Source of the DNA: Halomonadaceae bacterium T82-2
GTDB taxonomy: Bacteria; Pseudomonadota; Gammaproteobacteria; Pseudomonadales; Halomonadaceae
Assembly (NCBI GenBank): GCA_001577635.1
Contig: LSBP01000022.1
Coordinates: forward strand, 1 to 56,517
Length of the DNA stretch: 56,517 nucleotides
Reading direction: 5' to 3'
Each line of letters begins with the position of its first letter. Positions within the stretch are counted from its first letter, which is position 1. Position numbers and translations under genes: made by a program. Below are positions 23,510-35,094 of this stretch, piece by piece. A model generated the notes under the pieces. It did not search any database. It was not told the DNA's origin and saw only the letters and a program-made list of their open reading frames with translations.

Positions 23510-24915
23510 TGCTGGAGTTCATGCCGCTGGTGCTCTTCGCGCTGATCTGTATCGTGCTGATGGCCGGCTTCCCGGTCGCCCTGACGCTGGCCGGGACCTC
23601 GCTGGCCTTCGCCGGGCTGGGCATGGGCCTGCAGGCGCTGGGCATCGATGCCAACTTCGATGCCAGCTTCCTGGCGGCCTTCCCCAACCGCCTCTTCGGC
23701 ACCATGACCAACCAGACGCTGCTCGCCGTGCCGCTGTTCGTGCTGATGGGCGTGCTGCTGGAGAAGTCCAAGGTCGCCGAGACCCTGCTCGACGCCATGG
23801 CGCTGCTGTTCGGCTCGCTGCGTGGCGGCCTGGGCATTTCGGTGACCATCGTCGGCATGCTGCTGGCCGCCTCCACCGGCATCGTCGGTGCCACCGTGGT
23901 AACCATGGGCCTGCTGTCACTGCCGACCATGCTCAAGCGCGGCTACAGCCAGTCGCTGGCCACCGGGACGATCTGCGCCACCGGCACCCTGGGTCAGATC
24001 ATCCCGCCGTCGATCGCCCTGGTGCTGCTCGGCGACGTGCTCTCCTCCGCCTACCAGCAGGCCCAGCTGTCGATGGGCATCTGGAGCCCCAAGACCGTCT
24101 CGGTCGGCGACCTGTTCATCGGCGCGCTGATCCCCGGGATGATCCTGGTCGTGCTGTACATCGCCTACGTGGCGTTCATCGCCTGGCTCAAGCCCGAGTC
24201 CGCCCCGCCGGCCGATCGCCGCGAGCTGATGGCGGAACTGGGCCACAACGGCAGCCTGTGGACCCTGCTGCTCAAGGGGCTGGTGCCGCCGATGGCGCTG
24301 ATCGTCGCCGTGCTCGGCTCGATCCTCGGCGGCTTCGCCACGCCCACCGAGGCCTCGGCGGTGGGCGCCTTCGGTGCGCTGGTACTGGCGCTGGCCTACC
24401 GCAAGCTGGACCGCGCCACGCTCACCGATGTGGTGCGCTCGACCACCCATGTCACCACCATGGTGTTCTTGATCCTGGTGGGCGCGGCACTGTTCTCGCT
24501 GGTCTTCCGCGCCTACGGCGGCGAGGCGCTGGTCAAGGATATCTTCAACAACATGCCCGGCGGCGTGGTGGGCGCGACGCTCATCGTCATGCTGGTGATC
24601 TTCTTCCTGGGGTTCATCCTCGACTTCATCGAGATCACCTTCGTGGTAGTGCCGATCGTCGGCCCGGTGCTGCTGGCCATGGGCCTCGACCCAGTGTGGC
24701 TGGGCATCATGATCGCCATCAACCTGCAGACCTCCTTCCTGACGCCGCCCTTCGGCTTCGCGCTGTTCTACCTGCGTGGCGTGGCCCCGGAGTCGGTGCC
24801 CACCACGGCGATCTATCGCGGCGTGATCCCGTTCATCGTGCTGCAGATCGCCATGCTCGTCGCACTGACCTTCATTCCCGAGCTGGCCACCTGGCTGCCG
24901 GCGCAGTTCAAGTAG
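23509..24915 (+). CDS. TRAP transporter large permease subunit (DctM type)
   Basis: A 468-residue permease with about 12-13 hydrophobic segments. Motifs: LLEKSKVAETLLDAM, LAASTGIVGATVVTMGLLSLPTML, GTLGQIIPPSIALVLLGD and FLTPPFGFALFYLRGV. It would import an organic acid or compatible solute using a sodium gradient when fed by a periplasmic DctP. The substrate is unknown because the partner is missing locally. Confidence 0.93.
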   Translation: MLEFMPLVLFALICIVLMAGFPVALTLAGTSLAFAGLGMGLQALGIDANFDASFLAAFPNRLFGTMTNQTLLAVPLFVLMGVLLEKSKVAETLLDAMALLFGSLRGGLGISVTIVGMLLAASTGIVGATVVTMGLLSLPTMLKRGYSQSLATGTICATGTLGQIIPPSIALVLLGDVLSSAYQQAQLSMGIWSPKTVSVGDLFIGALIPGMILVVLYIAYVAFIAWLKPESAPPADRRELMAELGHNGSLWTLLLKGLVPPMALIVAVLGSILGGFATPTEASAVGAFGALVLALAYRKLDRATLTDVVRSTTHVTTMVFLILVGAALFSLVFRAYGGEALVKDIFNNMPGGVVGATLIVMLVIFFLGFILDFIEITFVVVPIVGPVLLAMGLDPVWLGIMIAINLQTSFLTPPFGFALFYLRGVAPESVPTTAIYRGVIPFIVLQIAMLVALTFIPELATWLPAQFK

Positions 24916-24929
24916 GTGCCGGACCGAGT

Positions 24930-24953
24930 GCCCCGCGCCGGCCGGCGCGGGGC
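24930..24953. repeat. Perfect 24-bp U-less palindrome
   Basis: GCCCCGCGCCGG immediately followed by its reverse complement, in the 51-nt gap between the convergent TRAP permease and nuoN stops. No T-tract on either side. Confidence 0.7.
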
Positions 24954-24966
24954 CCTCGTCACCCGG

Positions 24967-26415
24967 TCAGCCCAGCATCATGGCGCTGACCACCCGTACG
25001 CCATCGATCATCGGCGCCGGATAGATCCCCAGCACGATCACCAGTACCGCCACGACCAGCACCATCAGCCCGCCGGCCTGGACCGCCCAGTCCTCGGGGG
25101 CGTCGCGACGCTGCATGCCGGCCTCGGCCAGGTACAGGGTGACCATCACCCGCAGGTAGTAGAACAGGCCGATGGCGCTGCCCGCGATCACCGCGCCGAC
25201 CAGCCACCAGCGCCCGGCCTCGACACCCAGCGCGACGATGTAGAACTTGCCGATGAAACCGGCGGTGAAGGGGATGCCCGCCATCGACAGCATGGTGATC
25301 GTCAGCACCGCCGTCAGGTAGGGACGCCGCCAGAACAGCCCGCGATAGTGGTGCAGCGCCGCCGCGTCCGAGCCGCCGTAGGGGCTCGAGATCAGCGTCA
25401 CCACACCGAAGGCGCCCAAGGTGGTGAGCATGTAGGTGACCAGATAGACCCCGGTGGCCTCGACCGACAGGCCGTCGCCGATTACCAGCGCGGTCAGCAG
25501 GTAGCCGAAGTGGGCGATCGACGAATAGCCCAGCAGCCGCTTGAGGTTGGACTGGGTCACCGCCAGCAGGTTGCCCACCAGCATGGTAAGCACGGCGAGC
25601 ACCGCCAGCACAGTGTGCAGGGCGCTGGCCTGGAAGGCCGGAGACGCCATCACCAACCGCAGCAGCACGGTGAACACCGCCACCTTGCTGGCCGTGGCCA
25701 GGAAGGTGGCGGCCGGCCCCGGCCCGCCCTCGTAGACGTCCGGCGTCCACATGTGGAAGGGTACCACCGAGAGCTTGAAGCCCAGGCCGATGATCATCAT
25801 CGCGGCCCCCGCCAGCCCCCAGACACCGATGTCGTCGCCGAGCCCGGAAACCAGGCCGGCAAAGTCCAGGTGGCCGGTCTCGGCGAACAGCAGCGCCATG
25901 CCGAACAGCAGGAAGGCGGTCGCCGCCGCCGACAGCACCAGGTACTTGACCCCCGCCTCCAGCGAGCGACGCTCCCGATAGGTGTAGGCGAGCATCCCGT
26001 AGAGCGGCATCGACACCAGCTCCAGACCGAAGAACAGCGTCGCCAGGTGGGTGCTCGCCGACAGTACCAGCCCGCCCGCCGTGGCGCACAGCAGCAGCAG
26101 GTAGAATTCCTCGCGCGGGCCGCCGTAATGGGCCAGGTAGGCGTGTGCCAGGGTCGTGCAGGCCAGTGCCGCGACCAGAATCAGCGCCGCCGAGAACAGG
26201 GCCAGCCCGTCGATGGCCAGCAACGGCGTGGTCAGCGGCGCCATGAACCACACGCCGATCAGCGCCAGCAGGGCCAGGTTGAGCCCTACCGCGGTGAAGG
26301 TGGCGATGGCGGTGTGATGGCGCCGCCAGGCGATCGCCAGCATCACCCCGATGGCCGTGGCGCAGACCAGGATCAGCGGCATCAGCGCCATCAATTGCGT
26401 CGCGGTCAACGTCAT
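24967..26415 (-). CDS. nuoN: NADH-quinone oxidoreductase subunit N
   Basis: A 482-residue antiporter-like membrane subunit of complex I with 14 predicted helices. The lysine of the discontinuous helix region is in ATASKVAVFTVLLRL and the conserved LLGYSSIAHFGYLL and GIPFTAGFIGKFYI are present. It is the last gene of the nuo operon and overlaps nuoM by 4 nt. Confidence 0.96.
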   Translation of the reverse strand: MTLTATQLMALMPLILVCATAIGVMLAIAWRRHHTAIATFTAVGLNLALLALIGVWFMAPLTTPLLAIDGLALFSAALILVAALACTTLAHAYLAHYGGPREEFYLLLLCATAGGLVLSASTHLATLFFGLELVSMPLYGMLAYTYRERRSLEAGVKYLVLSAAATAFLLFGMALLFAETGHLDFAGLVSGLGDDIGVWGLAGAAMMIIGLGFKLSVVPFHMWTPDVYEGGPGPAATFLATASKVAVFTVLLRLVMASPAFQASALHTVLAVLAVLTMLVGNLLAVTQSNLKRLLGYSSIAHFGYLLTALVIGDGLSVEATGVYLVTYMLTTLGAFGVVTLISSPYGGSDAAALHHYRGLFWRRPYLTAVLTITMLSMAGIPFTAGFIGKFYIVALGVEAGRWWLVGAVIAGSAIGLFYYLRVMVTLYLAEAGMQRRDAPEDWAVQAGGLMVLVVAVLVIVLGIYPAPMIDGVRVVSAMMLG

Positions 26416-27959
26416 GGGGCCCCCGTCAGCAGAAGAGTGGTCGACTGTGAAACGACACCGAACAGGCGCTGCACCTCACCCATGGCCGCGCCCGTGGTAT
26501 CCAGCAGGGGCTGGGGATAGAGCCCGAACAGCAGCACCAGGCCCACCAGCGACAGCATCATCAGGTATTCGCGCCGATCCAGGTCGGCAAACACGCCTTC
26601 ACCCTGGGCCGGGCCGAAGTACACGCGCTGCATCAGCAGCAGCGAATAGACGGCCGCCAGCACGAAGCCGAAACTGGCCACCACCACGAAACCGGGTGCC
26701 ACCGGGAAGCTACCGAACAGGATCAGGAACTCACCGAGGAAGTTGGCGGTGCCCGGCATGCCCAGCGAGGCGGCGACGAAGCACAGCGAGAAGCCCGGCA
26801 GGCTGCCCAGGCGCCCCCAGAGCCCGCCCATCTGGCGCATGTCGCGCGTGTTCAGGCGCTCGTAGAGCTGGCCGCTGAGGATGAACAGCCCGGCCGCCGA
26901 GAAGGCGTGGGCCACCATCATCAGCACCACGCCCTGCAGCGCCAGCTCGGTGCCGGCGTAGATGCCGATCAGCACGAAGCCCATGTGGGCGATGCTGGTA
27001 TAGGCGATCAGCCGCTTCATGTCCTGCTGGCCACAGGCCAGGATCGCGCCGTAGAAGATGCCGATCACCCCCAGGGTCATCGCCACCGGCGCGAACGCCT
27101 GGGAGGCATCGGGGAACAGCGGCAGGGCGAAGCGCAGCATGCCATAGGCCGCGGTCTTGAGCAGGATCCCCGCTAGATCGACGCTACCCGCGGTGGGCGC
27201 CTGGGCGTGGGCGTCGGGCAGCCAGCCGTGGACCGGCACCACCGGCAGCTTGACGGCGAAGGCGACGAAGAAGCCCAGCATCAGCCACATCGCCGTGCTC
27301 TCCGACAGCGAGGTCTGCATCAGGGTGGCGTAGTCGAAGGAATACTCGCCGGTATTGGCGTGGTGGACGAACACCAGCCCCAGGATCGACACCAGCATCA
27401 GCAGCCCGCTGGCCTGGGTGTAGATGAAGAACTTGGTCGCCGCGCGGATGCGGGTCCGCCCTTCCGAACCGCTGTGCCCCCACAGCGCGATCAGGAAGTA
27501 CATCGGCACCAGCATCATTTCCCAGAAGAAGAAGAACAGGAACAGGTCGATCGACAGGAACACCCCGACCACGCCGCCGAGGATCCACAGCAGGTTGAGG
27601 TGGAAGAAGCCGACCCGCTTGACGATCTCGTTCCACGAACACAGCACGGCGAGCATGCCCAGGAAACCGGTCAACGCGATCAGCACCAGCGACAGGCCGT
27701 CGAGCGCCAGGTGCACGTCGATGCCGAAGCGTGGAATCCACGGCACGCGCCACTCCATCGACCAGCGCACCGCCTCGCTGGCCGTGCCGGCGTTGGCCAG
27801 GTGGTATTCCCCCTGGAACCACAGCCCCAGCGTGATCAGCAATTCGATCAGCATCGTCCCCAGGGCGATCCAGCGGGGGGGCATAGGGCCGAAGCGTTCG
27901 GCCTGCCAGCACAGCAGGCCCCCGATGAAGGGGATCAGGATCAGCCAGAGCAGCGTCAT
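26412..27959 (-). CDS. nuoM: NADH-quinone oxidoreductase subunit M
   Basis: A 515-residue antiporter-like proton-pumping subunit. Key elements: FFFWEMMLVPMYFLIALWG, the proton-channel Lys in FFVAFAVKLPVVPVHGWLPDAHAQAPTAGS, and LIAYTSIAHMGFVLIG. Normal length. A 67-nt gap, the longest within the membrane-arm genes, separates it from nuoL. Confidence 0.96.
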   Translation of the reverse strand: MTLLWLILIPFIGGLLCWQAERFGPMPPRWIALGTMLIELLITLGLWFQGEYHLANAGTASEAVRWSMEWRVPWIPRFGIDVHLALDGLSLVLIALTGFLGMLAVLCSWNEIVKRVGFFHLNLLWILGGVVGVFLSIDLFLFFFFWEMMLVPMYFLIALWGHSGSEGRTRIRAATKFFIYTQASGLLMLVSILGLVFVHHANTGEYSFDYATLMQTSLSESTAMWLMLGFFVAFAVKLPVVPVHGWLPDAHAQAPTAGSVDLAGILLKTAAYGMLRFALPLFPDASQAFAPVAMTLGVIGIFYGAILACGQQDMKRLIAYTSIAHMGFVLIGIYAGTELALQGVVLMMVAHAFSAAGLFILSGQLYERLNTRDMRQMGGLWGRLGSLPGFSLCFVAASLGMPGTANFLGEFLILFGSFPVAPGFVVVASFGFVLAAVYSLLLMQRVYFGPAQGEGVFADLDRREYLMMLSLVGLVLLFGLYPQPLLDTTGAAMGEVQRLFGVVSQSTTLLLTGAP

Positions 27960-28026
27960 AAGCGGTGGATTCCCTGTCGTTGAAACATCAGCGGCGTTGT
28001 CCCGCGCGCGCGGACCGATGGCATCG

Positions 28027-29886
28027 TCATCCCCCCAGTACCAGTACCAGCAAAATCAGGGTCGCCCCGGCCGCCATGGTGGTGGCATAGAGCCGCAGCT
28101 TGCCGGACTGGGTCAGGCTCAGGCCGCGATGCAGCGCCCAGGAGAGCCAGGCCGGCAACAGCAGGGCACGGTCGATGACGTCGCTGCGCAGCAGCCGCAC
28201 CAGCCACCGATAGGGCCGCACGAACAGCCGGTCGTAGGCGATGTCGAAGCCCCAGGCCTGATTCCAGAACCACCAAAGGCGCGCCTCCCAGCCGCCGGCC
28301 ACGCGCTCGGCCAGCCAGCGCTGGCGCCGCAGGAACAGCCAGGCGGCGACGACCAGCCCGCCCAGCGACACCAGCGCCGCGACGACGCCCAGCACGGTAT
28401 GGCCGGCGCCGTGGGCATCGGCCCCGGGGCCGGCCGGCAGCACGCCCTCGAGCGGCGGGTGGATCCATGCCCCGATGAAGGTGGAGAGCACCGCCAGCAC
28501 CACCAGCGGCAAGCCGTGGACCGGCCCGCGCCCCGGCTCGGCATGGCGGGCATTGTCGCTGCCCGGCTCGCCGTGGAAGGTGCCGATGATCAGGCGCAGC
28601 GTGTACAGCGAGGTGAGGAAGGCGCCGACCAGCCCGGCCAGCATCAGTCCGCCATGGCCGGAGGCCAGCTCCTGCCAGAGGATCTCGTCCTTGCTGAAGA
28701 AACCGGCCGAGACCAGCGGCAGCGCCGAGAGCGCCGCCCCGCCGATCACGAAGCCGGCGTAGGTAAGCGGCAGCTTGCGCCACAGCCCGCCCAGCCGGCG
28801 CATGTCCTGCTCGTGGTGGGTACAGACGATCACCGAGCCGGCGGAGAGGAACAGCAGCGCCTTGAAGAAGGCGTGGGTCATCAGGTGGAAGATCGCCGCA
28901 TCGTAGGCACCGACACCCAGCGCCAGGAACATGTAGCCGATCTGGCTCATCGTCGAATAGGCCAGCACGCGCTTGATGTCGGTCTGCGCCAGCGCGGCGA
29001 AGCCGGCGAGCAGCAGGGTCAGCGCGCCGATCACGCCGACCAGGTAGAGCACCGCGGGGGCCAGCTCGAAGACGCCGTGCAGCCGGGCGATCAGGTAGAC
29101 CCCGGCGGTGACCATGGTCGCCGCATGGATCAGCGCCGAGACCGGAGTCGGGCCGGCCATGGCGTCGGCCAGCCAGGTATGCAGCGGCAGCTGCGCCGAC
29201 TTGCCCAGCGCCCCGCCGAGGATCAGCAGCGACGCGACCTGGGCCTGCCAGGCGCCCTCGGCCCACACGTCGGGAGCCCGGGCGAGGATCTCGGTGATGT
29301 CCAGCGTGCCCAGTTCGCGGAACATCAAAAACAGGCCGATCGCCAGGAAGACATCACCCAGCCGGGTGATGATGAAGGCCTTGAAGGCCGCCCAGCCGTT
29401 GGCCGCGGTCTCGAAGTAGTAGCCGATCAGCAGATAGCTGCACAGCCCCACGCCTTCCCAGCCCAGGTAGAGCAGCAGCACGTTGTCGCCGAGCACCAGC
29501 AGCAGCATGCTGAACACGAACAGGTTCATGTAGGCGAAGAAGCGAAGCCTCCCGGCCTCGTCCTGCATGTACCAGGCGGCGAACAGATGGATCAAAAAGC
29601 CGACGCCGGTGATGATGCCCATGAGCGTCAGCGACAGCCCGTCCAGGTGCAGCCCGATGGTCGGCCGGAAGTCGCCGACCGTCACCCAGGTCCACAGGGT
29701 CATGTCGATGCTCGTCTCGCCGGACGCCAGGAAGCGCCAGCCGACCCAGGCGGCGACCAGCGCCGCCAGGCCCACGCTGGTCACCCCGACCACCGAGCTG
29801 GCGCGCGGCGACAGCCGGCCTCGCGACAGCGACAGGATCAGGGTGCCGGCCAGCGGCAGCAGGAAGGTCCAGGGCAGTAACGTCAT
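28027..29886 (-). CDS. nuoL: NADH-quinone oxidoreductase subunit L
   Basis: A 619-residue distal antiporter-like subunit. Conserved [52 protein letters not shown], and [20 protein letters not shown] carry the proton-path residues. The C-terminal third holds the lateral helix and last anchor ([24 protein letters not shown]). Confidence 0.96.
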   Translation of the reverse strand: MTLLPWTFLLPLAGTLILSLSRGRLSPRASSVVGVTSVGLAALVAAWVGWRFLASGETSIDMTLWTWVTVGDFRPTIGLHLDGLSLTLMGIITGVGFLIHLFAAWYMQDEAGRLRFFAYMNLFVFSMLLLVLGDNVLLLYLGWEGVGLCSYLLIGYYFETAANGWAAFKAFIITRLGDVFLAIGLFLMFRELGTLDITEILARAPDVWAEGAWQAQVASLLILGGALGKSAQLPLHTWLADAMAGPTPVSALIHAATMVTAGVYLIARLHGVFELAPAVLYLVGVIGALTLLLAGFAALAQTDIKRVLAYSTMSQIGYMFLALGVGAYDAAIFHLMTHAFFKALLFLSAGSVIVCTHHEQDMRRLGGLWRKLPLTYAGFVIGGAALSALPLVSAGFFSKDEILWQELASGHGGLMLAGLVGAFLTSLYTLRLIIGTFHGEPGSDNARHAEPGRGPVHGLPLVVLAVLSTFIGAWIHPPLEGVLPAGPGADAHGAGHTVLGVVAALVSLGGLVVAAWLFLRRQRWLAERVAGGWEARLWWFWNQAWGFDIAYDRLFVRPYRWLVRLLRSDVIDRALLLPAWLSWALHRGLSLTQSGKLRLYATTMAAGATLILLVLVLGG

Positions 29887-29896
29887 TGGCGGCTCC

Positions 29897-30205
29897 TCAT
29901 CCGTTCATGCGGCTGGCCGCATCCACGTCCAGCGTCTTGAAGCGATGGTGCAGCTGGATCAGCAGCGCCAGGCCGATGCTGGCCTCGGCCGCGGCCAGGG
30001 TGATCACCAGCAGGAACATCGCCTGGCCCTCGGGCTTGCCCCAGCCGGTGCCGGCGACGATGAAGGCCAGCGCCGCGGCGTTGAGCATGATCTCCAGGCT
30101 CATCAGCACGAACACCATGTTGCGCCGGCAGACCAGCCCGGCCAGACCCAGGGTGAAGAGCATCGCGGCCAGCACCAGGCCGTGCTCCATGGGGATACCG
30201 CTCAT
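29897..30205 (-). CDS. nuoK: NADH-quinone oxidoreductase subunit K
   Basis: A 102-residue subunit with three membrane helices. [19 protein letters not shown] (as [10 protein letters not shown]) holds the essential membrane Glu, and [15 protein letters not shown] holds the second. It overlaps nuoJ by 4 nt and lies 10 nt before nuoL. Confidence 0.96.
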   Translation of the reverse strand: MSGIPMEHGLVLAAMLFTLGLAGLVCRRNMVFVLMSLEIMLNAAALAFIVAGTGWGKPEGQAMFLLVITLAAAEASIGLALLIQLHHRFKTLDVDAASRMNG

Positions 30206-30747
30206 GAGGCCTCCTTGCGGGCTCCGGATTCACGACTGACGGCGGGCTTGTCCGGCTCCGGCAGCCGCCCCACGTGCGACGCGGTGACCAGCGCCGCCAG
30301 CAGCAGCATGGCCGCCAGCTCGACCACCAGCAGCCAGGGGCCGAACAGCAGGCTGCCCACGGCCCGGGCGGTCAGCGTCTCGCCCCCGATGACCCGCCCG
30401 GCATCACCGCCCCACAGCGTGGCGATCAGGGTCAGCATCAGAATACCCGCCAGCACCGAGGGCCCCAGCCAGACCCGGGGGCGCATCCAGGCGCGCTCCT
30501 GGGCGACCACCGTCTCGCCGAGGTTGAGCATCATCACCACGAACACGAACAGCACCATGATCGCCCCGGCGTAGACGATCACTTCCAGGGCCCCGGCGAA
30601 CGGCGCCCCCAGGGCGAAGAACACCATCGCCACGCTGATCAGCGAGATGATCAGGTAGAGCAGCGCATGCACCGGGTTGGTGTTGGTGATCACGCCCAAG
30701 GTCGCCAGCACCGCGACCAGAGCACTCAGATAAAAGGCGATTTCCAT
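30202..30747 (-). CDS. nuoJ: NADH-quinone oxidoreductase subunit J
   Basis: A 181-residue five-helix membrane subunit. The pi-bulge segment [21 protein letters not shown] is intact and the N-terminus [21 protein letters not shown] is typical. It starts 21 nt after nuoI. Confidence 0.95.
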   Translation of the reverse strand: MEIAFYLSALVAVLATLGVITNTNPVHALLYLIISLISVAMVFFALGAPFAGALEVIVYAGAIMVLFVFVVMMLNLGETVVAQERAWMRPRVWLGPSVLAGILMLTLIATLWGGDAGRVIGGETLTARAVGSLLFGPWLLVVELAAMLLLAALVTASHVGRLPEPDKPAVSRESGARKEAS

Positions 30748-30768
30748 GTCATTCCCTTCGCGTGCGGT

Positions 30769-31314
30769 TCAGGGGAGCAGCGTCTTGACGTCGATCGGCT
30801 CGGCCTCGTTGCGCGCCTTGCCCTTGTCCTTGCCGGCGATCGCCAGCCCCGCGACCTTGTAGAAGTGATAGTCATGGTCCTTGCCGGGGCCGTTGATCAG
30901 CAGGTCGTCCTTCTCGTAGACCAGTTCCTGGCGCCGGAACTCGCTCATCTCGAAGTCCGGAGTGAGCTGGATCGCCGACGTCGGGCAGGCCTCCTCGCAC
31001 ATGCCGCAGAAGATGCAGCGCGAGAAGTTGATGCGGAAGAACTCGGGATACCAGCGGCCGTCCTCGCGCTCGCCCTTCTGCAGCGAGATGCAGGCTACCG
31101 GGCAGGCCACCGCGCACAGGTTGCAGGCCACGCAGCGTTCCTCGCCGTCCGGGTCGCGGGTCAGCACGATGCGCCCCCGGTAGCGCGGCGGCAGCGGCAC
31201 CGGCTCGTCGGGGTAGTTGAGCGTCTCCCGCTTGCGGAAGCTGTGCATGAAGACCATGCCCAGCGTGCGCAGCTGGGAAACGGTGCCTTTGATCACGTTC
31301 ATCAGCATGGGCAT
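30769..31314 (-). CDS. nuoI: NADH-quinone oxidoreductase subunit I (2x 4Fe-4S)
   Basis: A 181-residue ferredoxin-like subunit carrying clusters N6a and N6b in two CxxCxxCxxxCP motifs: [12 protein letters not shown] and [12 protein letters not shown]. It passes electrons toward NuoB. The N-terminal amphipathic helix ([18 protein letters not shown]) lies at the membrane. Confidence 0.96.
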   Translation of the reverse strand: MPMLMNVIKGTVSQLRTLGMVFMHSFRKRETLNYPDEPVPLPPRYRGRIVLTRDPDGEERCVACNLCAVACPVACISLQKGEREDGRWYPEFFRINFSRCIFCGMCEEACPTSAIQLTPDFEMSEFRRQELVYEKDDLLINGPGKDHDYHFYKVAGLAIAGKDKGKARNEAEPIDVKTLLP

Positions 31315-31324
31315 CGCTCCTCGG

Positions 31325-32305
31325 TCACAGCGGGTCGGCGATCAGGATCACCGCCCCGGTCACCAGCAGATTGATCAGGGTCAGCGGCAGGCAGACCTTC
31401 CAGCCGAAGCTCATCACCCGGTCGTAGCGCGGTCGTGGCAACGAGGCGCGCAGCAGCACGAACAGCACCAGGAAGGCCGCCGTCTTGAGGGAGAACCAGA
31501 CGATCGGCGGCAGCCAGGGGCCGTGCCAGCCGCCGAAGAACAGCGTGACGATCAGCGCCGAGACCAGCACCATGCCCACGTACTCGCCGATGAAGAACAT
31601 GCCGAACTTCATGCTCGAGTACTCGACGTGGTAGCCGTCGGCCAGCTCCTGCTCGGCCTCGGGCTGGTCGAAGGGATGGCGGTGGGTCACCGCGATGCCG
31701 GCGATCAGGAAGGTGCAGAAGCCGAAGAACTGCGGCACCACGAACCACAGCCCCTCCTGGGCGTTGACGATCTCGCGCATGTTGAACGAGCCGGCCATGG
31801 CCACCACGCCCATCAGCGCCAGGCCCATGAACACCTCGTAGGAGAGCGTCTGCGCCGAGGCGCGCATGGCGCCGAGCAGGGCGTACTTGTTGCCGCTCGC
31901 CCAGCCGCCGAACAGCACCGCGTAGACGTTGATGCCGGCCAGGGCGAGGAAGAACAGCAGCCCGATGTTGAAGTCGGCCACGCCCCAGCCCGGAGTGATG
32001 GGGATGATCATGAACGACAGCAGCAGCGAGGCCATGGCGATGCCCGGGGCCAGCACATACAGCGTGCGGTCGGCGAAGGGCGGGATCCAGTCCTCCTTGA
32101 AGAAGATCTTGATCATGTCGGCGATCAGCTGCAGCGAGCCGAAGGGCCCCACCCGGTTGGGGCCGTAGCGGTCCTGCCACAGCCCCAGCAGGCGGCGCTC
32201 GACCACCGTCATCACCGCCCCCAGCAGTACCGCGCCCAGCAGGATCACCAGCGCCTGGAGCATGGCGATCAGGCTGGCGGCGACGGGCTCCGACAACCAG
32301 TTCAT
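31325..32305 (-). CDS. nuoH: NADH-quinone oxidoreductase subunit H
   Basis: A 326-residue, eight-helix subunit forming the quinone chamber. Signatures: [27 protein letters not shown] and the acidic loop [24 protein letters not shown]. It overlaps nuoG by 4 nt. Confidence 0.96.
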   Translation of the reverse strand: MNWLSEPVAASLIAMLQALVILLGAVLLGAVMTVVERRLLGLWQDRYGPNRVGPFGSLQLIADMIKIFFKEDWIPPFADRTLYVLAPGIAMASLLLSFMIIPITPGWGVADFNIGLLFFLALAGINVYAVLFGGWASGNKYALLGAMRASAQTLSYEVFMGLALMGVVAMAGSFNMREIVNAQEGLWFVVPQFFGFCTFLIAGIAVTHRHPFDQPEAEQELADGYHVEYSSMKFGMFFIGEYVGMVLVSALIVTLFFGGWHGPWLPPIVWFSLKTAAFLVLFVLLRASLPRPRYDRVMSFGWKVCLPLTLINLLVTGAVILIADPL

Positions 32306-35049
32306 GCGCGCCCCTCCTCGTTGGCTTGCGTTGCGGCCACGGCCAGAGTCACCGCTTCACCGCCGGCCGGCCACGGCTCGATCCCCGCGGGCACCCCGAT
32401 GGTGCCCGCCGGCCAGCTCGCCTCGCAGCGCGCCGGCAGCACGAGTGCACCGTGCTCGCCCGCGACGCGCAGCGGCTGGCCGTCGCGCACGCCCAGCCGG
32501 GCGGCGTCATCGGCCGCCAGCCTCACGACCGGGGCGCCCGCCCGGGTCTGGATCGGTGCGGCGCGGGCCGAGGTCTCGTCGCCGCCGAACAGCCGCGGCA
32601 GCACCACCACCTTCCACTCATCCTCTGCGGGGCGATGGACCGCGGGGATGGCGTCGGCATAGCGATAGCCGCCGGGCCGGGGCGCCAGCAGGCGCACCCC
32701 CGGGTCGCCGGCGCGCAGATGGCCGCCGACCTCGTCGGTGAACTTGTTCCAGGCCTGGGGCGAGTTCCAGCCCGGCGCCCAGGCGAAGGCGACCTCCTCG
32801 CGGGGCCGGTCGAAGCCGTTGTAGCCCTCCATCGAGAAGGTGAAGGCCGAATCCGGGTCCTGCGGGGCACGCGGCTCGCTGACGTTGATGTGGGCGCGCA
32901 TGGCGGTGCGACCGCTGTAGCGCTGCGGCTCGCGGGCCAGCTTGAGCCCGCGGACCCGGTAGTCGGCCCCCGGCGCGGCATCGATGATGGCGGCCAGGTC
33001 GGGATAGTGGCGGGCGCAGTCGCGGGTCACCGCATCCAGGGCGATGTCGCCGACGTCGTGGCGCAGCACGTCGGCCCGCAGCACGTGCAGCCAGCGCCAG
33101 CTCTCGCGGATGCGCGTCTCCGGGCGCATGTAGGCCGGGTCGAAGACCTGGAAGAAGCGCTGGGCGCGCCCCTCGAGGCTGACCAGGGTGCCGTCGGCTT
33201 CGGTGAAGGCCGCCGCCGGCAGGCCCAGGTGGGCCCGCTCCCAGGTGGCGGTGCGCTGGTGATCGAGCACCACCACGGTCTCCGCGGCATCCAGCGCCGT
33301 CTCGATGCGCGCACTCGGCAACCGCTGATGGAGATCGTTCTCCAGGATCACCACGGCGTCGGCGCGCCGGCTCTCGAGTTCGTCGAGCGCCCATTCCAGC
33401 GGCGCGCCGCCCATCAGCGCCAGCCCGGTGCTGTTGGCCTCGCGCCGCACCAGCATCAGGCTGCCCCGGCACGCCCGGCGGGCCAGCGCCCGGGCCACAT
33501 TGCCGGCGGCTTCGACGATGGCTTCCGAGCCCAGCGAGCCGCCGCTGATCACCAGCGGCCGCTCGGCGGCCAGCAGGCTGGCGGCGATCTCGCGGGCCGC
33601 CTCGCGGGTGGCGGCGTCGAGATGGTCGACCGCCGGCGCCGCGGCGTCGATCTCGTGGGCCACGGCGAAGCCCAGCCGGGCGATGTCATCAGGCGCCAGC
33701 GTCCAGCCGCCCGCGGTGATGTCGTCCAGCTCGGTGGCGGCGGGATAGGCGATGAACACCGGATGGTAGCGGTCCTGGCCCAGGGTGCGCACCGCGGCGT
33801 CGTTCCAGGCGGGGATGCCGCGCTCGGCGGCCAGCGCCTCGCGCCGCGCCTGGGCGGCCTGGCGCACGGACAGGGCGACCCGGGCGGCGCTGGCGATCAG
33901 GTCCTCGCCGAGAATCAGCACCGCATCGTGATGCTCGACGTCACGCAGCGTCGGCGTGGGCAGGCCGCATTCACGGTTGAGCGTCTGCATGCGCGCCAGC
34001 AGGCGCTGCTCGGCGGCGGCGATGCCGGTCGAGAAGTTGCCCTCGCCGACCAGAGCACGCAGCTGGTGGTTGCTCTCCAGGCTGGCGCGCGGCGAGCCGA
34101 TGCCGATCACCCGGCGGGCGCTGCGCAGGCGGTCGGCCCCCCGGTCCAGGGCGGCATCCACTTCCAGGGTGACGCGCTCGTCGCCCCGGTCGCTGCGCCA
34201 TTCCGGCAGGCGCGGCCGGTCGTCGCGGTTGACGTAGCCGTAGCCGAAGCGCCCGCGGTCGCAGAGAAAATAGCGATTGACCTCGCCGTGGTAGCGGTTC
34301 TCGATGCGCCGGATGTCGCCGTAGCGCTCGCCGGGGCTGATGTTGCAGCCCACCGCGCACTGATGGCAGAGGCTCGGCGCAAACTGCAGGTCCCACTTGC
34401 GGGTGTAGCGCTCGGAGTGGGTCTGGTCGGTGAACACCCCGGTCGGGCAGACCTCGGTCAGGTTGCCGGCGAAGGGGCTTTCCAGCACGCCCTCCTGATG
34501 GCGGCCGAAGTAGATGTTGTCGTTGGCGCCGAAGGCGCCCAGGTCGGTGCCCCCGGCGTAGTCCCGGTAGAAGCGCACGCAACGGTAGCAGGTGATGCAG
34601 CGGTTCATCTCGTGGGCGATGAACGGCCCCAGGTACTGGTTGCGGTGGGTGCGCTTGCGGAAGCGGTAGCGCCGCCGGTCGTGACCGGTCATCACCGTCA
34701 TGTCCTGCAGGTGGCAGTGGCCGCCCTCCTCGCAGACCGGGCAGTCGTGGGGGTGGTTGATCATCAGCCACTCGACGACGCTGGCGCGGAACTCACGGGC
34801 CTCGTCATCATCGATCGAGATCCAGGAACCGTCGGACGCCGGCGTCATGCACGACATCACCAGCTTGCCCCGGGTGTCGTCTTCATCCTTGAACTGCTTG
34901 ACCGCGCACTGGCGGCAGGCGCCGACGCTGCCCATCGCCGGGTGCCAGCAGAAGTAGGGCACGTCGAGGCCCAGCGACAGGCAGGCGTCCAGCAGGTTGT
35001 CCGCCCCGTCCACGTCGTAGCGCTGCCCGTCCACGTGAATCGTCGCCAT
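32302..35049 (-). CDS. nuoG: NADH-quinone oxidoreductase subunit G
   Basis: A 915-residue iron-sulfur subunit. The N-terminal 2Fe-2S domain has [18 protein letters not shown], then the His-ligated 4Fe-4S motif [27 protein letters not shown], and a further CHQCAVGCN site that ligates the extra N7 cluster found in E. coli-type NuoG. The C-terminal molybdopterin-oxidoreductase-like domain has no obvious cofactor site. Length matches E. coli (about 908). Confidence 0.95.
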   Translation of the reverse strand: MATIHVDGQRYDVDGADNLLDACLSLGLDVPYFCWHPAMGSVGACRQCAVKQFKDEDDTRGKLVMSCMTPASDGSWISIDDDEAREFRASVVEWLMINHPHDCPVCEEGGHCHLQDMTVMTGHDRRRYRFRKRTHRNQYLGPFIAHEMNRCITCYRCVRFYRDYAGGTDLGAFGANDNIYFGRHQEGVLESPFAGNLTEVCPTGVFTDQTHSERYTRKWDLQFAPSLCHQCAVGCNISPGERYGDIRRIENRYHGEVNRYFLCDRGRFGYGYVNRDDRPRLPEWRSDRGDERVTLEVDAALDRGADRLRSARRVIGIGSPRASLESNHQLRALVGEGNFSTGIAAAEQRLLARMQTLNRECGLPTPTLRDVEHHDAVLILGEDLIASAARVALSVRQAAQARREALAAERGIPAWNDAAVRTLGQDRYHPVFIAYPAATELDDITAGGWTLAPDDIARLGFAVAHEIDAAAPAVDHLDAATREAAREIAASLLAAERPLVISGGSLGSEAIVEAAGNVARALARRACRGSLMLVRREANSTGLALMGGAPLEWALDELESRRADAVVILENDLHQRLPSARIETALDAAETVVVLDHQRTATWERAHLGLPAAAFTEADGTLVSLEGRAQRFFQVFDPAYMRPETRIRESWRWLHVLRADVLRHDVGDIALDAVTRDCARHYPDLAAIIDAAPGADYRVRGLKLAREPQRYSGRTAMRAHINVSEPRAPQDPDSAFTFSMEGYNGFDRPREEVAFAWAPGWNSPQAWNKFTDEVGGHLRAGDPGVRLLAPRPGGYRYADAIPAVHRPAEDEWKVVVLPRLFGGDETSARAAPIQTRAGAPVVRLAADDAARLGVRDGQPLRVAGEHGALVLPARCEASWPAGTIGVPAGIEPWPAGGEAVTLAVAATQANEEGRA

Positions 35050-35094
35050 GCCCTTACCTCGCCTCGCAGTGAATGGATCGATGCCGGTAACGCC

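Noticed and set aside
27424-29880. An 818-codon plus-strand open frame opposite nuoM and nuoL
   Set aside because: Antisense to conserved membrane subunits; Gln/His/Arg-rich low complexity.
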